NCBI GenBank assembly: GCA_033852175.1
Contig: JAWSUY010000003.1
Location: 1 to 64,000, forward strand
DNA from: Agarilytica sp033852175
GTDB taxonomy: Bacteria > Pseudomonadota > Gammaproteobacteria > Pseudomonadales > Cellvibrionaceae
Direction: 5' to 3'
Length of the DNA: 64,000 bases
The notes below the pieces were generated by a model. It saw only the letters and a program-made list of their open reading frames with translations, searched no databases and was not told the DNA's origin. Made by a program: the position numbers and the translations under genes. Shown here in pieces: positions 8,497 to 18,327 of the stretch; within the stretch, counting starts at the first letter, position 1, and every line of letters begins with the position of its first letter.

Positions 8497-11400
8497 GTGA
8501 TAAGTTCTCAATCTCACTTTCCCTTGTCAAGCGCGCAGCGCGACATCTGGGTTGATCAAGTATTAAATAAAAACATACCACTTTACAATATTGGTGGATA
8601 TGTAAAAATTGAAGGGCCCGTAGATGTTGGTCTATTTGAGCGGGCGGTCAATTTACTTGTAGAAAAGCATGATGCGCTTCGTCTGGTTCTTGACGAAGAG
8701 GGTGGGGAGGATGGATTACCTGTTCAATATTTTTTACCTAAATTATTCGTTGCTGTACCACTAATTGATTTTTCTCTTGAAATTGACGCTCAGTTATCTG
8801 CTAAGGCCTGGATGCAGAAACGTTTTGTGGAGCCTTACGCGTTATTTGGAACGCCGCTTTTTCGCTTTGACCTCCTGAAAATTAATGGAAATGAATATTG
8901 GTGGTTAGCGCAATATCATCATTTGATAACTGATGGCTGGGGAGGAGCCTTATTGAATCGCTCTTTAGCGGATCTATACACTTCGCTCTCTTGTGACTTA
9001 AATCTCAATGTAGTAGCTCCATCTTTTCTCGATCATCTTAATAGTGAAGGTTTTTATAGCCAGTCAGATAAGTTTGAGATAGATCGTCAATATTGGTTGA
9101 AGCAATATCAATCAGTGCCTTCTCCTCCAATATCGCCACAATATCGAAATCAATTGAAAAGTGCGTCTGCATCAGGAGGGTGCCATACATTCTATTTACC
9201 GAGTCAAATGTACCGTCGACTAGGTGAGTTTTCAGAGCTTTGCAATGCTTCAATGTTTCACGTGATTATTGCAGCTCTAGTGTCATACTTTGCTCAGGTT
9301 AGTCAGCAGGATCGGCTCGTAGTCGGGCTTCCAATATTAAATAGACGTAATGCTAAATTTCGCGATACAGCAGGTTTGTTTGCGGGGATTATCCCAATTC
9401 CGTTCACTATTGATCCTGATGATAGCGTCATAAACTTAGTAAAAAATATAGGTTTTGATCTCCGACGACACTACCGCCATCAGCGTTTTCCAGTTAGTGA
9501 GATTAACCGTGGTTCAGAGAGAGGTGGTACTGAAGGTAACTCACAGTTATTTGACTTTAGTGTTAATTACGCTAAACAAAGTCACGATGTGTTTTTTGAT
9601 GGAAGCCCTGCTAAATCAACGATGCTTGATCCTAATGTTGGTCAAACTCCGTTAGCTGTTTCAATATGGGAGTTTAACGCAGGAGAAGATGTTCAGTTTG
9701 ATTTCTCGTATAACGTGGATTACTTCAATCCGGAAGATATAGAAGCAATTTCAGAACGTTTTGTGAATATACTTGAGCAGTTTTTGGCTCGGCCTGAAAG
9801 GCGGTTGAGCGATATATCCATTACGACCGCATCTGAACGGAAACAGTTGCTGGTGGGGTGGAATGATACGAAAGCGGACTATCCTAGTGACCACTGCATT
9901 CACCAGTTTTTTGAACGTCAAGTCAAAAAAAATCCTAAGGCAGTCGCCTTGGTTTTTGACGAGCAGCGGTTGAGTTACCGTGAATTGAATTCTCAGGCCA
10001 ATCAGCTTGCGAATTATCTAGTGTCAGAAAAAAATATTCGCCCGGATACGTTAGTTGGTATTTGTTTAGAGCGATCATTCGAAATGGTGATCGCCATTTT
10101 GGCTATTACAAAAGCGGGTGGTGCGTATGTGCCGTTGGACCCGGATTATCCTGAAGCCCGTTTGGCGTATATTCTAGAAGATGCTGGCTTGGATACGGTT
10201 ATCACCAGTAGTGATGTCTTCACTCGTACGCCAATTACCTCCTCTCAGGCTTTGTGCTTGAATGAGCCCGATTTGCGGGTGAAAATTTCATCACAACCTT
10301 TTGAAAATTTGGAACTGTATTCGTTAGGTCTAACTTCTGCTCACCTCGTTTATGTGATTTATACTTCTGGTTCGACAGGGCACCCAAAAGGCGTGATGGT
10401 CGGGCATCAAGCAATCGTTAACCGTATTCATTGGATGCACGAACAATATGGCGCGTCCGCACAGGATGTGTTTCTCCAAAAAACGCCTTTTAGCTTTGAT
10501 GTATCGGTTTGGGAGTTTTTCTGGCCATTAATGGCGGGAGCTCAATTGGTGATTGCTAAACCGCAAGGTCATACCGACCCGATCTATTTAAATGCGCTGG
10601 TTCAAGAAAAGGGTGTGACGAAACTGCATTTTGTCCCCTCGATGTTAAGTGCCATGTTATCCGGTTCATCATTAAGTGAATGCCAGTCATTACAGCAAGT
10701 TTTTTGCAGTGGCGAAGCGCTCGCCATTAACCATGTGCGCGATTTTTATGCCGCATTACCCAACAGCGAGTTGCACAATTTATACGGCCCCACTGAAGCT
10801 GCGGTCGATGTCAGCTATTGGGCGTGCCTGGCGCAAGAAAGCTCTCATGTAAGCGTACCGATTGGCCGTCCGATCAACAATATTCAATTACACGTATTAG
10901 ATAAACAATTACAACTGCTGCCACAGGGCGTCGTGGGTGAATTGCATATTGGTGGTGTTGGTTTAGCTCGAGGTTATTTAAATCGAACTGAATTAACGGC
11001 AGAGAAATTCATTCAAAGCCCATTTAGTGATGACTCTGCAGATCGTCTCTATAAAACGGGTGATCTTGTACGCTGGTTGGCGGACGGTAATTTGGAATAT
11101 GTTGGTCGCATAGACGACCAGGTAAAAATCCGCGGCTTTAGGATTGAGTTAGGCGAAATTGAAAGTACTTTATTAACACACAAGTCAATCATTGAAACCG
11201 CAGTGGTAGCTCGAGAGATGGGCAGTGATAAACGCATAGTCGCCTATGTTGTGACGAAGGGTGACGTTTCTGAAGATGAGGTGGAGATGGAGGTTTGGCG
11301 CCTGCACCTTAGCAAGAGTTTACCTGAATACATGTTACCGTCGAGTTTTGTTGTTCTGGATACCTTACCGCTCACGGCTAACGGAAAGTTGGATCGTAAA

Positions 11401-14400
11401 GCGCTGCCTGCGCCAGATATGAGCCAACAGCAAAACGTTTATGTCGCACCAACCACGCCTACAGAAACAGTATTGTGTGAAATTTGGCAAGATATTTTAA
11501 ACCTTGAGCAAGTGGGCGTGACGGATAACTTCTTCCGTTTAGGCGGGCATTCCCTTCTTCTTATTCAATTGTTGGCGCGTTTACAAGAGGTGGGTCGACA
11601 TACCGATGTACACAGTTTATTCCGGGCTACAAGCTTGGGTGAATTGGCGGAGCAATTGGATACGACTGAAGAAAGTCCCGCGAGTGAATTTAAAGCGCCT
11701 GAAAATTTGATTCCAAAATCCAGTGACGTTATCACTCCTGAGATGCTCAGTTTAGTGAGTCTAGAACAGACGGCAATTGATAAAATCGTAGCTGCTGTGC
11801 CTGGTGGCGCTGCGAATATACAAGATATTTATCCCTTAGCGCCGTTGCAGGAAGGTATTTTATTCCATCATCAAATGAGTGACGGGGGCGGGGATACCTA
11901 TGTGATGCCGGTATTGTTGGCGACAAAAACTCGGCAACAGCGCGATGAGTTTTTACAGGCATTGCAGTGCGTTGTTAATCGGCATGATGTCTTACGCAGT
12001 GCTGTGCTATGGGAAGGTTTTCCACAAGCCGTGCAGGTGGTGTGTCGTCAAGTGGACTTGTCGATTACATCGCTTACGTTGAATCCGGATGCTGAGGCAA
12101 TGCCTCAATTGTTGGCGTTGATGGCGCCGGCGCAGCAATTTATGGACATCTCTGACGCGCCGCTATTGCGCGTGCAGCTGGCAGAAGATCCTCAATCGGG
12201 CAAGTATTTTGTCTTGCTGCAATTACATCATATTATTTCGGATCACGTCGGGTTAGAAATAATTCAAGCCGAAGTACGGGTAATACTACAATGCAAGGAA
12301 AATGCGTTAACGTTGCCGGCTCCCTACCGAGAATTTGTCGCATACACACAGCACCAATCGCAGACATTAAATGTTAAAAAATTCTTCAAAGAAAAACTCG
12401 CCAGTATAACGGAGCCAACAGCCCCGTTTAATTTGCTGGATGTCCATGGCAGTGGTGCGGAGATCGTTGAGGCCATTCAGCGGCTACCGCGTGCCTTATC
12501 TCAACACATTCGGTCCTTGTCACGACGCTTAGCCGTGAGCCCGGCGGCATTGTTTCATACTGGCTTTGGTTTAGTCGTTGCTGCGTGTAGCGGGCGCGAC
12601 GATGTTGTCTTCGGGACTGTACTGTCCGGTCGCTTACAAGGTACAGCAGGCGCGGGGCGCATGCTGGGTATGTTTATTAACACCTTGCCGTGCCGTTTAA
12701 GGTTAAAAGGCGTTGGCACCGAAGCGATGGTGTTGCAGACGCAGGCGGAATTGTTGGACTTGTTGCCGTACGAGCAGGCGTCGTTGGTTATAGCGCAACA
12801 GTGCAGTGGCTTGCCGAGCGGCACGCCATTGTTTAGTGCCCTGTTGAATTACCGGCATTCTTCCCCTGAATATAATAATTTAGCGGAAAGTTCAGGAATG
12901 GATATTCTGCACGCGAATGAAACCAGTAATTATCCGTTTACTGTATCTGTTGATGATCTTGATGAGAGTTTTTCGTTAACGGCGCAGGTAAGTTCGGCTA
13001 TCGATCCGGTTCGGGTTGTAGCGTTTTTACAGACAGCTATGGCGGGATTAGTTGAAGCCTTAGATCGCTGGCCGGATAAAGCTGTGTTGGATATCAATAT
13101 TTTACCTGTGACTGAACGAAATGAATTATTAGCCGAGTGGAATAATTCAGAAACTGAATATCGTAAAGAAAGTTGTATTCATGAATTGTTCGAAGAACAA
13201 GTCAATAGGAATCCTGATGCCATTGCCGTAGTTTTTAAAGATGAAAAACTGACATATAGTGAGTTAAACAAACATGCGAATCAGCTAGCACATTATCTAA
13301 TTGCAGAGAAAAATGTTCGGCCAGATACCTTAGTTGCTATCTGTTTAGAGCGTTCGTTAGATATGATCGTTACGATATTTGCGGTTTTGAAAGCTGGCGG
13401 TGCGTATGTGCCCTTGGATCCGAATTACCCTGAAGCTCGTCTTGCGTACATGCTGGCTGATGCTGCGGTAGATACGGTCATTACAAATCGAAGTGTTTTT
13501 GCACGTATATCAATCACTACTGTGCAGGCTTTGTGTTTGGATGATGAAATTATTCAGCAGCAGCTATCAATTCAGCCGTGGGATAACGTAATACTTCAGG
13601 AACTTAAGCCCAGCCACCTGGCTTATGTTATTTATACCTCCGGTTCGACAGGAAAGCCGAAGGGAGTGATGGTCGAACATCGTAATTTGTATTGCCATAT
13701 AAAATTGGTTGCAAGTACATATGGAATCGGGGCCGAAGATAGGGTGTCTCAGTTTTCAAACGTATCTTTTGATGCCGCAAGCGAACAAATATTTGTGACG
13801 CTTTGTTCTGGCGGGGCGTTGAATCTGTGCCCAGACATTTATTTGAGTGGCAATGACTTTGTAAATTGGGTTCTGGATAGTGCTTTAACGGTGATTAATT
13901 TACCGCCCAGCTATGCAGCGAACGTACTGCCGGGGCTCATAAGTGAAAATCTGTTTTTAAAAAAAAGCACTCTTCGCTTAATAATTGTTGGTGGTGAAAA
14001 ATTCCCTGCGCCGTTATTCGAAAAATGGGTGAGATCAGCAATTTCTCGTCGATGTCAGTTGATGAATGCATATGGTCCAACTGAGACTTGTATAACCAGT
14101 CATTTACGCTTGATAAAAAACGATAGTGGAAATGTGTCCAGTAATATTGGTTGTATTGTCGGAGCGGGTTATAGCTTGGTTCTCGGGCCAAGAAATAATG
14201 TTGTGCCGTTCGGTGTCGTTGGTGAACTTTGTATCGGTGGCGCGAGGGTTGCACGTGGCTATTTAAATCGCCCAACACTAACAGAAGAGAAGTTCATACA
14301 AAATCCTTTTAATGATGATTGTAATGATCGACTTTATAGAACCGGTGATCTTGTGCGGTGGTTGCCGGATGGCAATTTAGAATATATGGGTCGACTAGAC

Positions 14401-17400
14401 GAACAAGTCAAAGTTCGTGGTTTTAGGGTTGAGTTAGGCGAAATTGAAAATACGTTTTTGGCGCACGAGACGATAGCTGGAGCAGTAGTTGTTGCGCGAG
14501 AATACGGGAGTGATAAACGCATAGTGGCCTATGTGGTGGAAAATCATGATCCGACAACGAGTGAGCCGATCATGAGTTCGCAAGTGGATAACTGGCGTCA
14601 GTACCTTAGCAAAAGTTTACCGGAATATATGATCCCGTCGAGTTTTGTTGTGCTGGATTCTTTGCCACTCACACCGAATGGGAAAGTTGATTATAAGGCC
14701 TTGCCAGCTCCAGACATGGGTCAACAGCAAGATGCTTATGTAGCGCCAAGCTCTGAGACTGAAAAAGTATTGTGCGAAATTTGGCAAGATATCTTAGGGC
14801 TTCAGCAGGTAGGTGTTAATGACAACTTTTTTCGCTTAGGAGGACATTCTCTTCTGTTGGTCCAATTACTCGAACGCTTGCAAGAAACTGGGCGTCACAC
14901 CAATGTGCGTCGTTTATTTAATGTCACAAACCTGGGTGAATTAGCCTCTGAACTGGATGAGTCTGAGGACGACATAGTGTGTGCCTTTAGTGCACCCGTA
15001 AACCTGATTCCCGAACTGTGTGAAGCCATCTTGCCTGAGATGCTCAGTCTAATTTCGCTAGAGCAGGATGCTATAGACCGCATAGTTTCAGAAGTGCCTG
15101 GTGGGGCCAAAAACATTCAAGATGTTTATCCACTAGCCCCCTTGCAAGAAGGCATTTTGTTCCACCACCAAATGAGTGGTGGGGCAGGGGATGCATACGT
15201 AATGCCGGTATTACTGGCGACTAAAACGCTGCAGCAACGAAATGAATTTCTACAGGCATTGCAGACGGTTGTAAATCGTCATGATGTTTTACGCAGCGCA
15301 GTATTATGGGATGGGCTGCCTCAACCGGTACAAGTGGTGTGCCGCCATGTCGATTTGTCGGTTAAGTCTTTTGCGTTGAATTTAGATGACGAGGTAATGC
15401 CGCAGCTGTTAGAGAAGATGGAACTAGCGCAGCAAATTGTAGATATCTCGCAGGCGTCTATGCTGAATGTGCAGCTGGCAGAAGACCAAAATTCTAATCA
15501 GTATTTTATTCTGTTGCAATTACACCATATTATTTCTGATCACGTTGGGTTAGAAATTATTCAAGCCGAAGTTCAGGCGATTATGGCCGGTAAGGAAGAA
15601 GTGTTACTCACCCCTGAGCCATATAGAGAATTTGTTGCACACACATTACATCAGGCCAAGTCGTTGAATACGGAATCGTTCTTTCGGGAAAGTTTAGCTG
15701 GTATCACTGAACCGACAGCTCCCTTTAATTTGTTGGATGTACACGGTAGCGGTGGAGAAGTCCTTGATGCCGATCAATTGTTATCGACGGTTCTATCTCA
15801 ACATGTGCGGAGGATTTCGCGGCGATTGTCGGTGAGTCCGGCGGCGTTATTTCACTGTGTTTTTGGTCTAGTGGTGGGTGCGTGTAGTGGGCGAAATGAC
15901 GTGGTGTTCGGTACGGTGTTGTCCGGTCGCTTACAGGGGGTTTCTGGTGCTGGCAACATGATGGGTATGTTTATTAATACCCTGCCGTGTCGGTTCGCGT
16001 TTCAAGGAATGGGTGCAGAAGAAATGGTGCTCAAGGCGCAGGCTGAACTACTGGCCTTGTTACCCTACGAGCAAGCATCTCTGGCATTGGTACAACAGTG
16101 TAGCGAATTGCCAAACGGTGCTCCATTGTTTAGTGCGATGCTGAATTATCGTCATTCTGGTTCTTCGACGAATGAATTAAAGGATGATTTTGGCGTTGAT
16201 ATTTTATATTCGCATGAGCGCAGTAACTATCCTTTTGTTGTTTCTGTGGATGACCTTGAGACTGATTTTTCGTTAAGTGTTCAAGTGAATGCTGCCATTG
16301 ATCCTGTTCGAATATTGGGGTTTTTACAGACGGCGATGGAAAATCTGGTTGATGCTTTAGAGCATACACCGAAAAAGTTAATGTTAGATGTTGAGGTTGT
16401 TTCATCGGCGGAACAGCAGCAATTATTGCTGGAGTGGAACGATTCAGTAAAAGATATTCCCGAGGATCGTTGTATTCATGAGTTGTTTGAAGAGCAAGCT
16501 AAAAATAACCCAGACGCAATTGCTTTGGTATTCAATGATCAAAAATTAAGTTATCGAGAATTAAACAGTAAGGCGAATCAACTCGCGAACTACTTGGTGA
16601 CAGAAAAACAAATTCAAGCGGATACGTTGGTGGGGATTTGTTTAGAGCGATCTTTAGAAATGGTGATCGCCATTTTAGCTGTTTTGAAAGCCGGAGGTGC
16701 ATATGTGCCACTGGATCCCGATTATCCGGAAGTACGCTTGGCGTATATGTTGGATGATGCGGGATTAGGTACTGTCATTACAAACTCTAATGTTCTTGCG
16801 CGTACACCGGTTTCCGCAGGGCAAGCTTTATGTTGGGATGATGTGAAGATTCAGCATCGGATATCTGTTCAGTCGAGTGAGAACGTGATTTTAGATCAGG
16901 TAGGGCTAAGGGCTAGCCATCTTGCCTATGTGATTTACACCTCGGGATCAACAGGTAAGCCGAAGGGCGTAATGGTTGAACATGTAAGTTTTACTTCTCA
17001 TATAAAACTGGTTGCCAATACGTATAAGATCGGACTTCACGATAATGTATCTCAGTTTTCAAATATCTCCTTTGATGCGGCTAGCGAACAAATATTTGTG
17101 ACGCTTTGCTCGGGCGGTACACTCAATTTATGCCCCGAACGTTACTTGGCTAGCCATGACTTTGTACGCTGGGTTCTGACCAGTGGTTTAACTGTGATTA
17201 ATTTACCGCCTAGTTATGCTTTGGCGGTATTGCCGATACTGATAACCGACAGTGATTTTTTAGAGGGAAATCATCTTCGTCTAGTCATTATTGGTGGAGA
17301 GAAATTTCCTGCGCAGTTATTTGAAGATTGGAAAAAGTCAGAGATTTCTCATCAATGCCGGTTAATGAATGCGTATGGCCCTACGGAGACTTGTATCACA

Positions 17401-18327
17401 AGTCATTTATGTTTCGTAGGCGATGATCAAAACGCCTTTAGTCACATTGGTGGCACTGTAGGCGCCGGTTATAGCTTAGTTATTGATGAAAATAATGGTC
17501 TTACTCCATTTGGTGTCATCGGTGAACTCTGCATTGGTGGGGCGAGGGTTGCTCGTGGTTATCTAAATAGCCCCGCATTAACGGAGGAAGTTTTTGTCCA
17601 TAATCCGCTCGGTGACGATCCTAATGATCGGCTCTATAAAACCGGTGATTTAGTGCGTTGGTTGTCCAGTGGTAATTTGGAATATATCGGACGACGAGAC
17701 GATCAAGTCAAGATCCGTGGTTTTAGAATTGAGTTAGGTGAAATTGAAAATACCCTATTAACGGACGAGTCAATTAATCAAGCCGTGGTGGTAGCGCGAG
17801 AATATGGCAGTGATACTCGCTTACTGGCCTATGTGGTAACAAGTGTGAATGAGGTTGAAGACGAATCGTCAGAAAGCCAAAAAATTGAATCCTGGCATCA
17901 GCATCTCAGCGATACCTTGCCTGAATACATGCTGCCGTCGAGTATTGTTGTTTTGGAAGCCTTTCCGCTTACGCCTAACGGGAAAGTCGATCATAAAGCT
18001 CTACCAGCGCCTGATTTGGCTCAACAGCAAGATACATATCTTGCACCAACAAACGATACGGAAAAAACGTTGTGTGCTATTTGGCAAGAGGTTTTGGGGC
18101 TTGAACAAGTCGGCGTAACGGATAACTTTTTTCGTTTGGGTGGGCACTCCCTTTCAATGACAAAGGTGGCGATTTTAATTAAACAAAAGTTGTCGGTAGA
18201 TATCCCGTTAAAAACGCTTTTTAAAATGAATAATATTCAACTGTTAGCTGAGAGTCTGGATGTTTCTGGACTAACCCGTGTAACAGAATTTACTGAAGAA
18301 TTAGAAATTGAAAGTTTTGAATTATGA
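8497..18327 (+). CDS. NRPS subunit 1 (starter C; modules 1-3: Ser, basic, basic)
   Basis: 3276 residues, domain order C-A-T-C-A-T-C-A-T. The first C domain (HHLITDG, His141-142) has the QRDIW and YN features of starter domains that N-acylate the first residue. A1 (ATP loop near 623, Asp235 equivalent at 668) reads DVWHFSLVDK, the serine code; T1 Ser is 1019. C2 (start about 1109, HHIISDH at 1244) and C3 (about 2209, HH 2343) are dual epimerisation/condensation type, opening with YPLAPLQEGILFHH. A2 (Asp 1759) and A3 (Asp 2860) both read DAENIGAITK; Glu at pocket position 239 suggests a positively charged side chain (Orn, Lys, Arg or Dab), exact residue unsure. T2 Ser is 2118 and T3 Ser 3218. 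The C-terminus is acidic, fitting a docking tail. GTG 8497 is chosen with AAAGGAAG at 8482-8489. The stop overlaps the next gene by ATGA. Confidence 0.96.
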   Translation: MISSQSHFPLSSAQRDIWVDQVLNKNIPLYNIGGYVKIEGPVDVGLFERAVNLLVEKHDALRLVLDEEGGEDGLPVQYFLPKLFVAVPLIDFSLEIDAQLSAKAWMQKRFVEPYALFGTPLFRFDLLKINGNEYWWLAQYHHLITDGWGGALLNRSLADLYTSLSCDLNLNVVAPSFLDHLNSEGFYSQSDKFEIDRQYWLKQYQSVPSPPISPQYRNQLKSASASGGCHTFYLPSQMYRRLGEFSELCNASMFHVIIAALVSYFAQVSQQDRLVVGLPILNRRNAKFRDTAGLFAGIIPIPFTIDPDDSVINLVKNIGFDLRRHYRHQRFPVSEINRGSERGGTEGNSQLFDFSVNYAKQSHDVFFDGSPAKSTMLDPNVGQTPLAVSIWEFNAGEDVQFDFSYNVDYFNPEDIEAISERFVNILEQFLARPERRLSDISITTASERKQLLVGWNDTKADYPSDHCIHQFFERQVKKNPKAVALVFDEQRLSYRELNSQANQLANYLVSEKNIRPDTLVGICLERSFEMVIAILAITKAGGAYVPLDPDYPEARLAYILEDAGLDTVITSSDVFTRTPITSSQALCLNEPDLRVKISSQPFENLELYSLGLTSAHLVYVIYTSGSTGHPKGVMVGHQAIVNRIHWMHEQYGASAQDVFLQKTPFSFDVSVWEFFWPLMAGAQLVIAKPQGHTDPIYLNALVQEKGVTKLHFVPSMLSAMLSGSSLSECQSLQQVFCSGEALAINHVRDFYAALPNSELHNLYGPTEAAVDVSYWACLAQESSHVSVPIGRPINNIQLHVLDKQLQLLPQGVVGELHIGGVGLARGYLNRTELTAEKFIQSPFSDDSADRLYKTGDLVRWLADGNLEYVGRIDDQVKIRGFRIELGEIESTLLTHKSIIETAVVAREMGSDKRIVAYVVTKGDVSEDEVEMEVWRLHLSKSLPEYMLPSSFVVLDTLPLTANGKLDRKALPAPDMSQQQNVYVAPTTPTETVLCEIWQDILNLEQVGVTDNFFRLGGHSLLLIQLLARLQEVGRHTDVHSLFRATSLGELAEQLDTTEESPASEFKAPENLIPKSSDVITPEMLSLVSLEQTAIDKIVAAVPGGAANIQDIYPLAPLQEGILFHHQMSDGGGDTYVMPVLLATKTRQQRDEFLQALQCVVNRHDVLRSAVLWEGFPQAVQVVCRQVDLSITSLTLNPDAEAMPQLLALMAPAQQFMDISDAPLLRVQLAEDPQSGKYFVLLQLHHIISDHVGLEIIQAEVRVILQCKENALTLPAPYREFVAYTQHQSQTLNVKKFFKEKLASITEPTAPFNLLDVHGSGAEIVEAIQRLPRALSQHIRSLSRRLAVSPAALFHTGFGLVVAACSGRDDVVFGTVLSGRLQGTAGAGRMLGMFINTLPCRLRLKGVGTEAMVLQTQAELLDLLPYEQASLVIAQQCSGLPSGTPLFSALLNYRHSSPEYNNLAESSGMDILHANETSNYPFTVSVDDLDESFSLTAQVSSAIDPVRVVAFLQTAMAGLVEALDRWPDKAVLDINILPVTERNELLAEWNNSETEYRKESCIHELFEEQVNRNPDAIAVVFKDEKLTYSELNKHANQLAHYLIAEKNVRPDTLVAICLERSLDMIVTIFAVLKAGGAYVPLDPNYPEARLAYMLADAAVDTVITNRSVFARISITTVQALCLDDEIIQQQLSIQPWDNVILQELKPSHLAYVIYTSGSTGKPKGVMVEHRNLYCHIKLVASTYGIGAEDRVSQFSNVSFDAASEQIFVTLCSGGALNLCPDIYLSGNDFVNWVLDSALTVINLPPSYAANVLPGLISENLFLKKSTLRLIIVGGEKFPAPLFEKWVRSAISRRCQLMNAYGPTETCITSHLRLIKNDSGNVSSNIGCIVGAGYSLVLGPRNNVVPFGVVGELCIGGARVARGYLNRPTLTEEKFIQNPFNDDCNDRLYRTGDLVRWLPDGNLEYMGRLDEQVKVRGFRVELGEIENTFLAHETIAGAVVVAREYGSDKRIVAYVVENHDPTTSEPIMSSQVDNWRQYLSKSLPEYMIPSSFVVLDSLPLTPNGKVDYKALPAPDMGQQQDAYVAPSSETEKVLCEIWQDILGLQQVGVNDNFFRLGGHSLLLVQLLERLQETGRHTNVRRLFNVTNLGELASELDESEDDIVCAFSAPVNLIPELCEAILPEMLSLISLEQDAIDRIVSEVPGGAKNIQDVYPLAPLQEGILFHHQMSGGAGDAYVMPVLLATKTLQQRNEFLQALQTVVNRHDVLRSAVLWDGLPQPVQVVCRHVDLSVKSFALNLDDEVMPQLLEKMELAQQIVDISQASMLNVQLAEDQNSNQYFILLQLHHIISDHVGLEIIQAEVQAIMAGKEEVLLTPEPYREFVAHTLHQAKSLNTESFFRESLAGITEPTAPFNLLDVHGSGGEVLDADQLLSTVLSQHVRRISRRLSVSPAALFHCVFGLVVGACSGRNDVVFGTVLSGRLQGVSGAGNMMGMFINTLPCRFAFQGMGAEEMVLKAQAELLALLPYEQASLALVQQCSELPNGAPLFSAMLNYRHSGSSTNELKDDFGVDILYSHERSNYPFVVSVDDLETDFSLSVQVNAAIDPVRILGFLQTAMENLVDALEHTPKKLMLDVEVVSSAEQQQLLLEWNDSVKDIPEDRCIHELFEEQAKNNPDAIALVFNDQKLSYRELNSKANQLANYLVTEKQIQADTLVGICLERSLEMVIAILAVLKAGGAYVPLDPDYPEVRLAYMLDDAGLGTVITNSNVLARTPVSAGQALCWDDVKIQHRISVQSSENVILDQVGLRASHLAYVIYTSGSTGKPKGVMVEHVSFTSHIKLVANTYKIGLHDNVSQFSNISFDAASEQIFVTLCSGGTLNLCPERYLASHDFVRWVLTSGLTVINLPPSYALAVLPILITDSDFLEGNHLRLVIIGGEKFPAQLFEDWKKSEISHQCRLMNAYGPTETCITSHLCFVGDDQNAFSHIGGTVGAGYSLVIDENNGLTPFGVIGELCIGGARVARGYLNSPALTEEVFVHNPLGDDPNDRLYKTGDLVRWLSSGNLEYIGRRDDQVKIRGFRIELGEIENTLLTDESINQAVVVAREYGSDTRLLAYVVTSVNEVEDESSESQKIESWHQHLSDTLPEYMLPSSIVVLEAFPLTPNGKVDHKALPAPDLAQQQDTYLAPTNDTEKTLCAIWQEVLGLEQVGVTDNFFRLGGHSLSMTKVAILIKQKLSVDIPLKTLFKMNNIQLLAESLDVSGLTRVTEFTEELEIESFEL

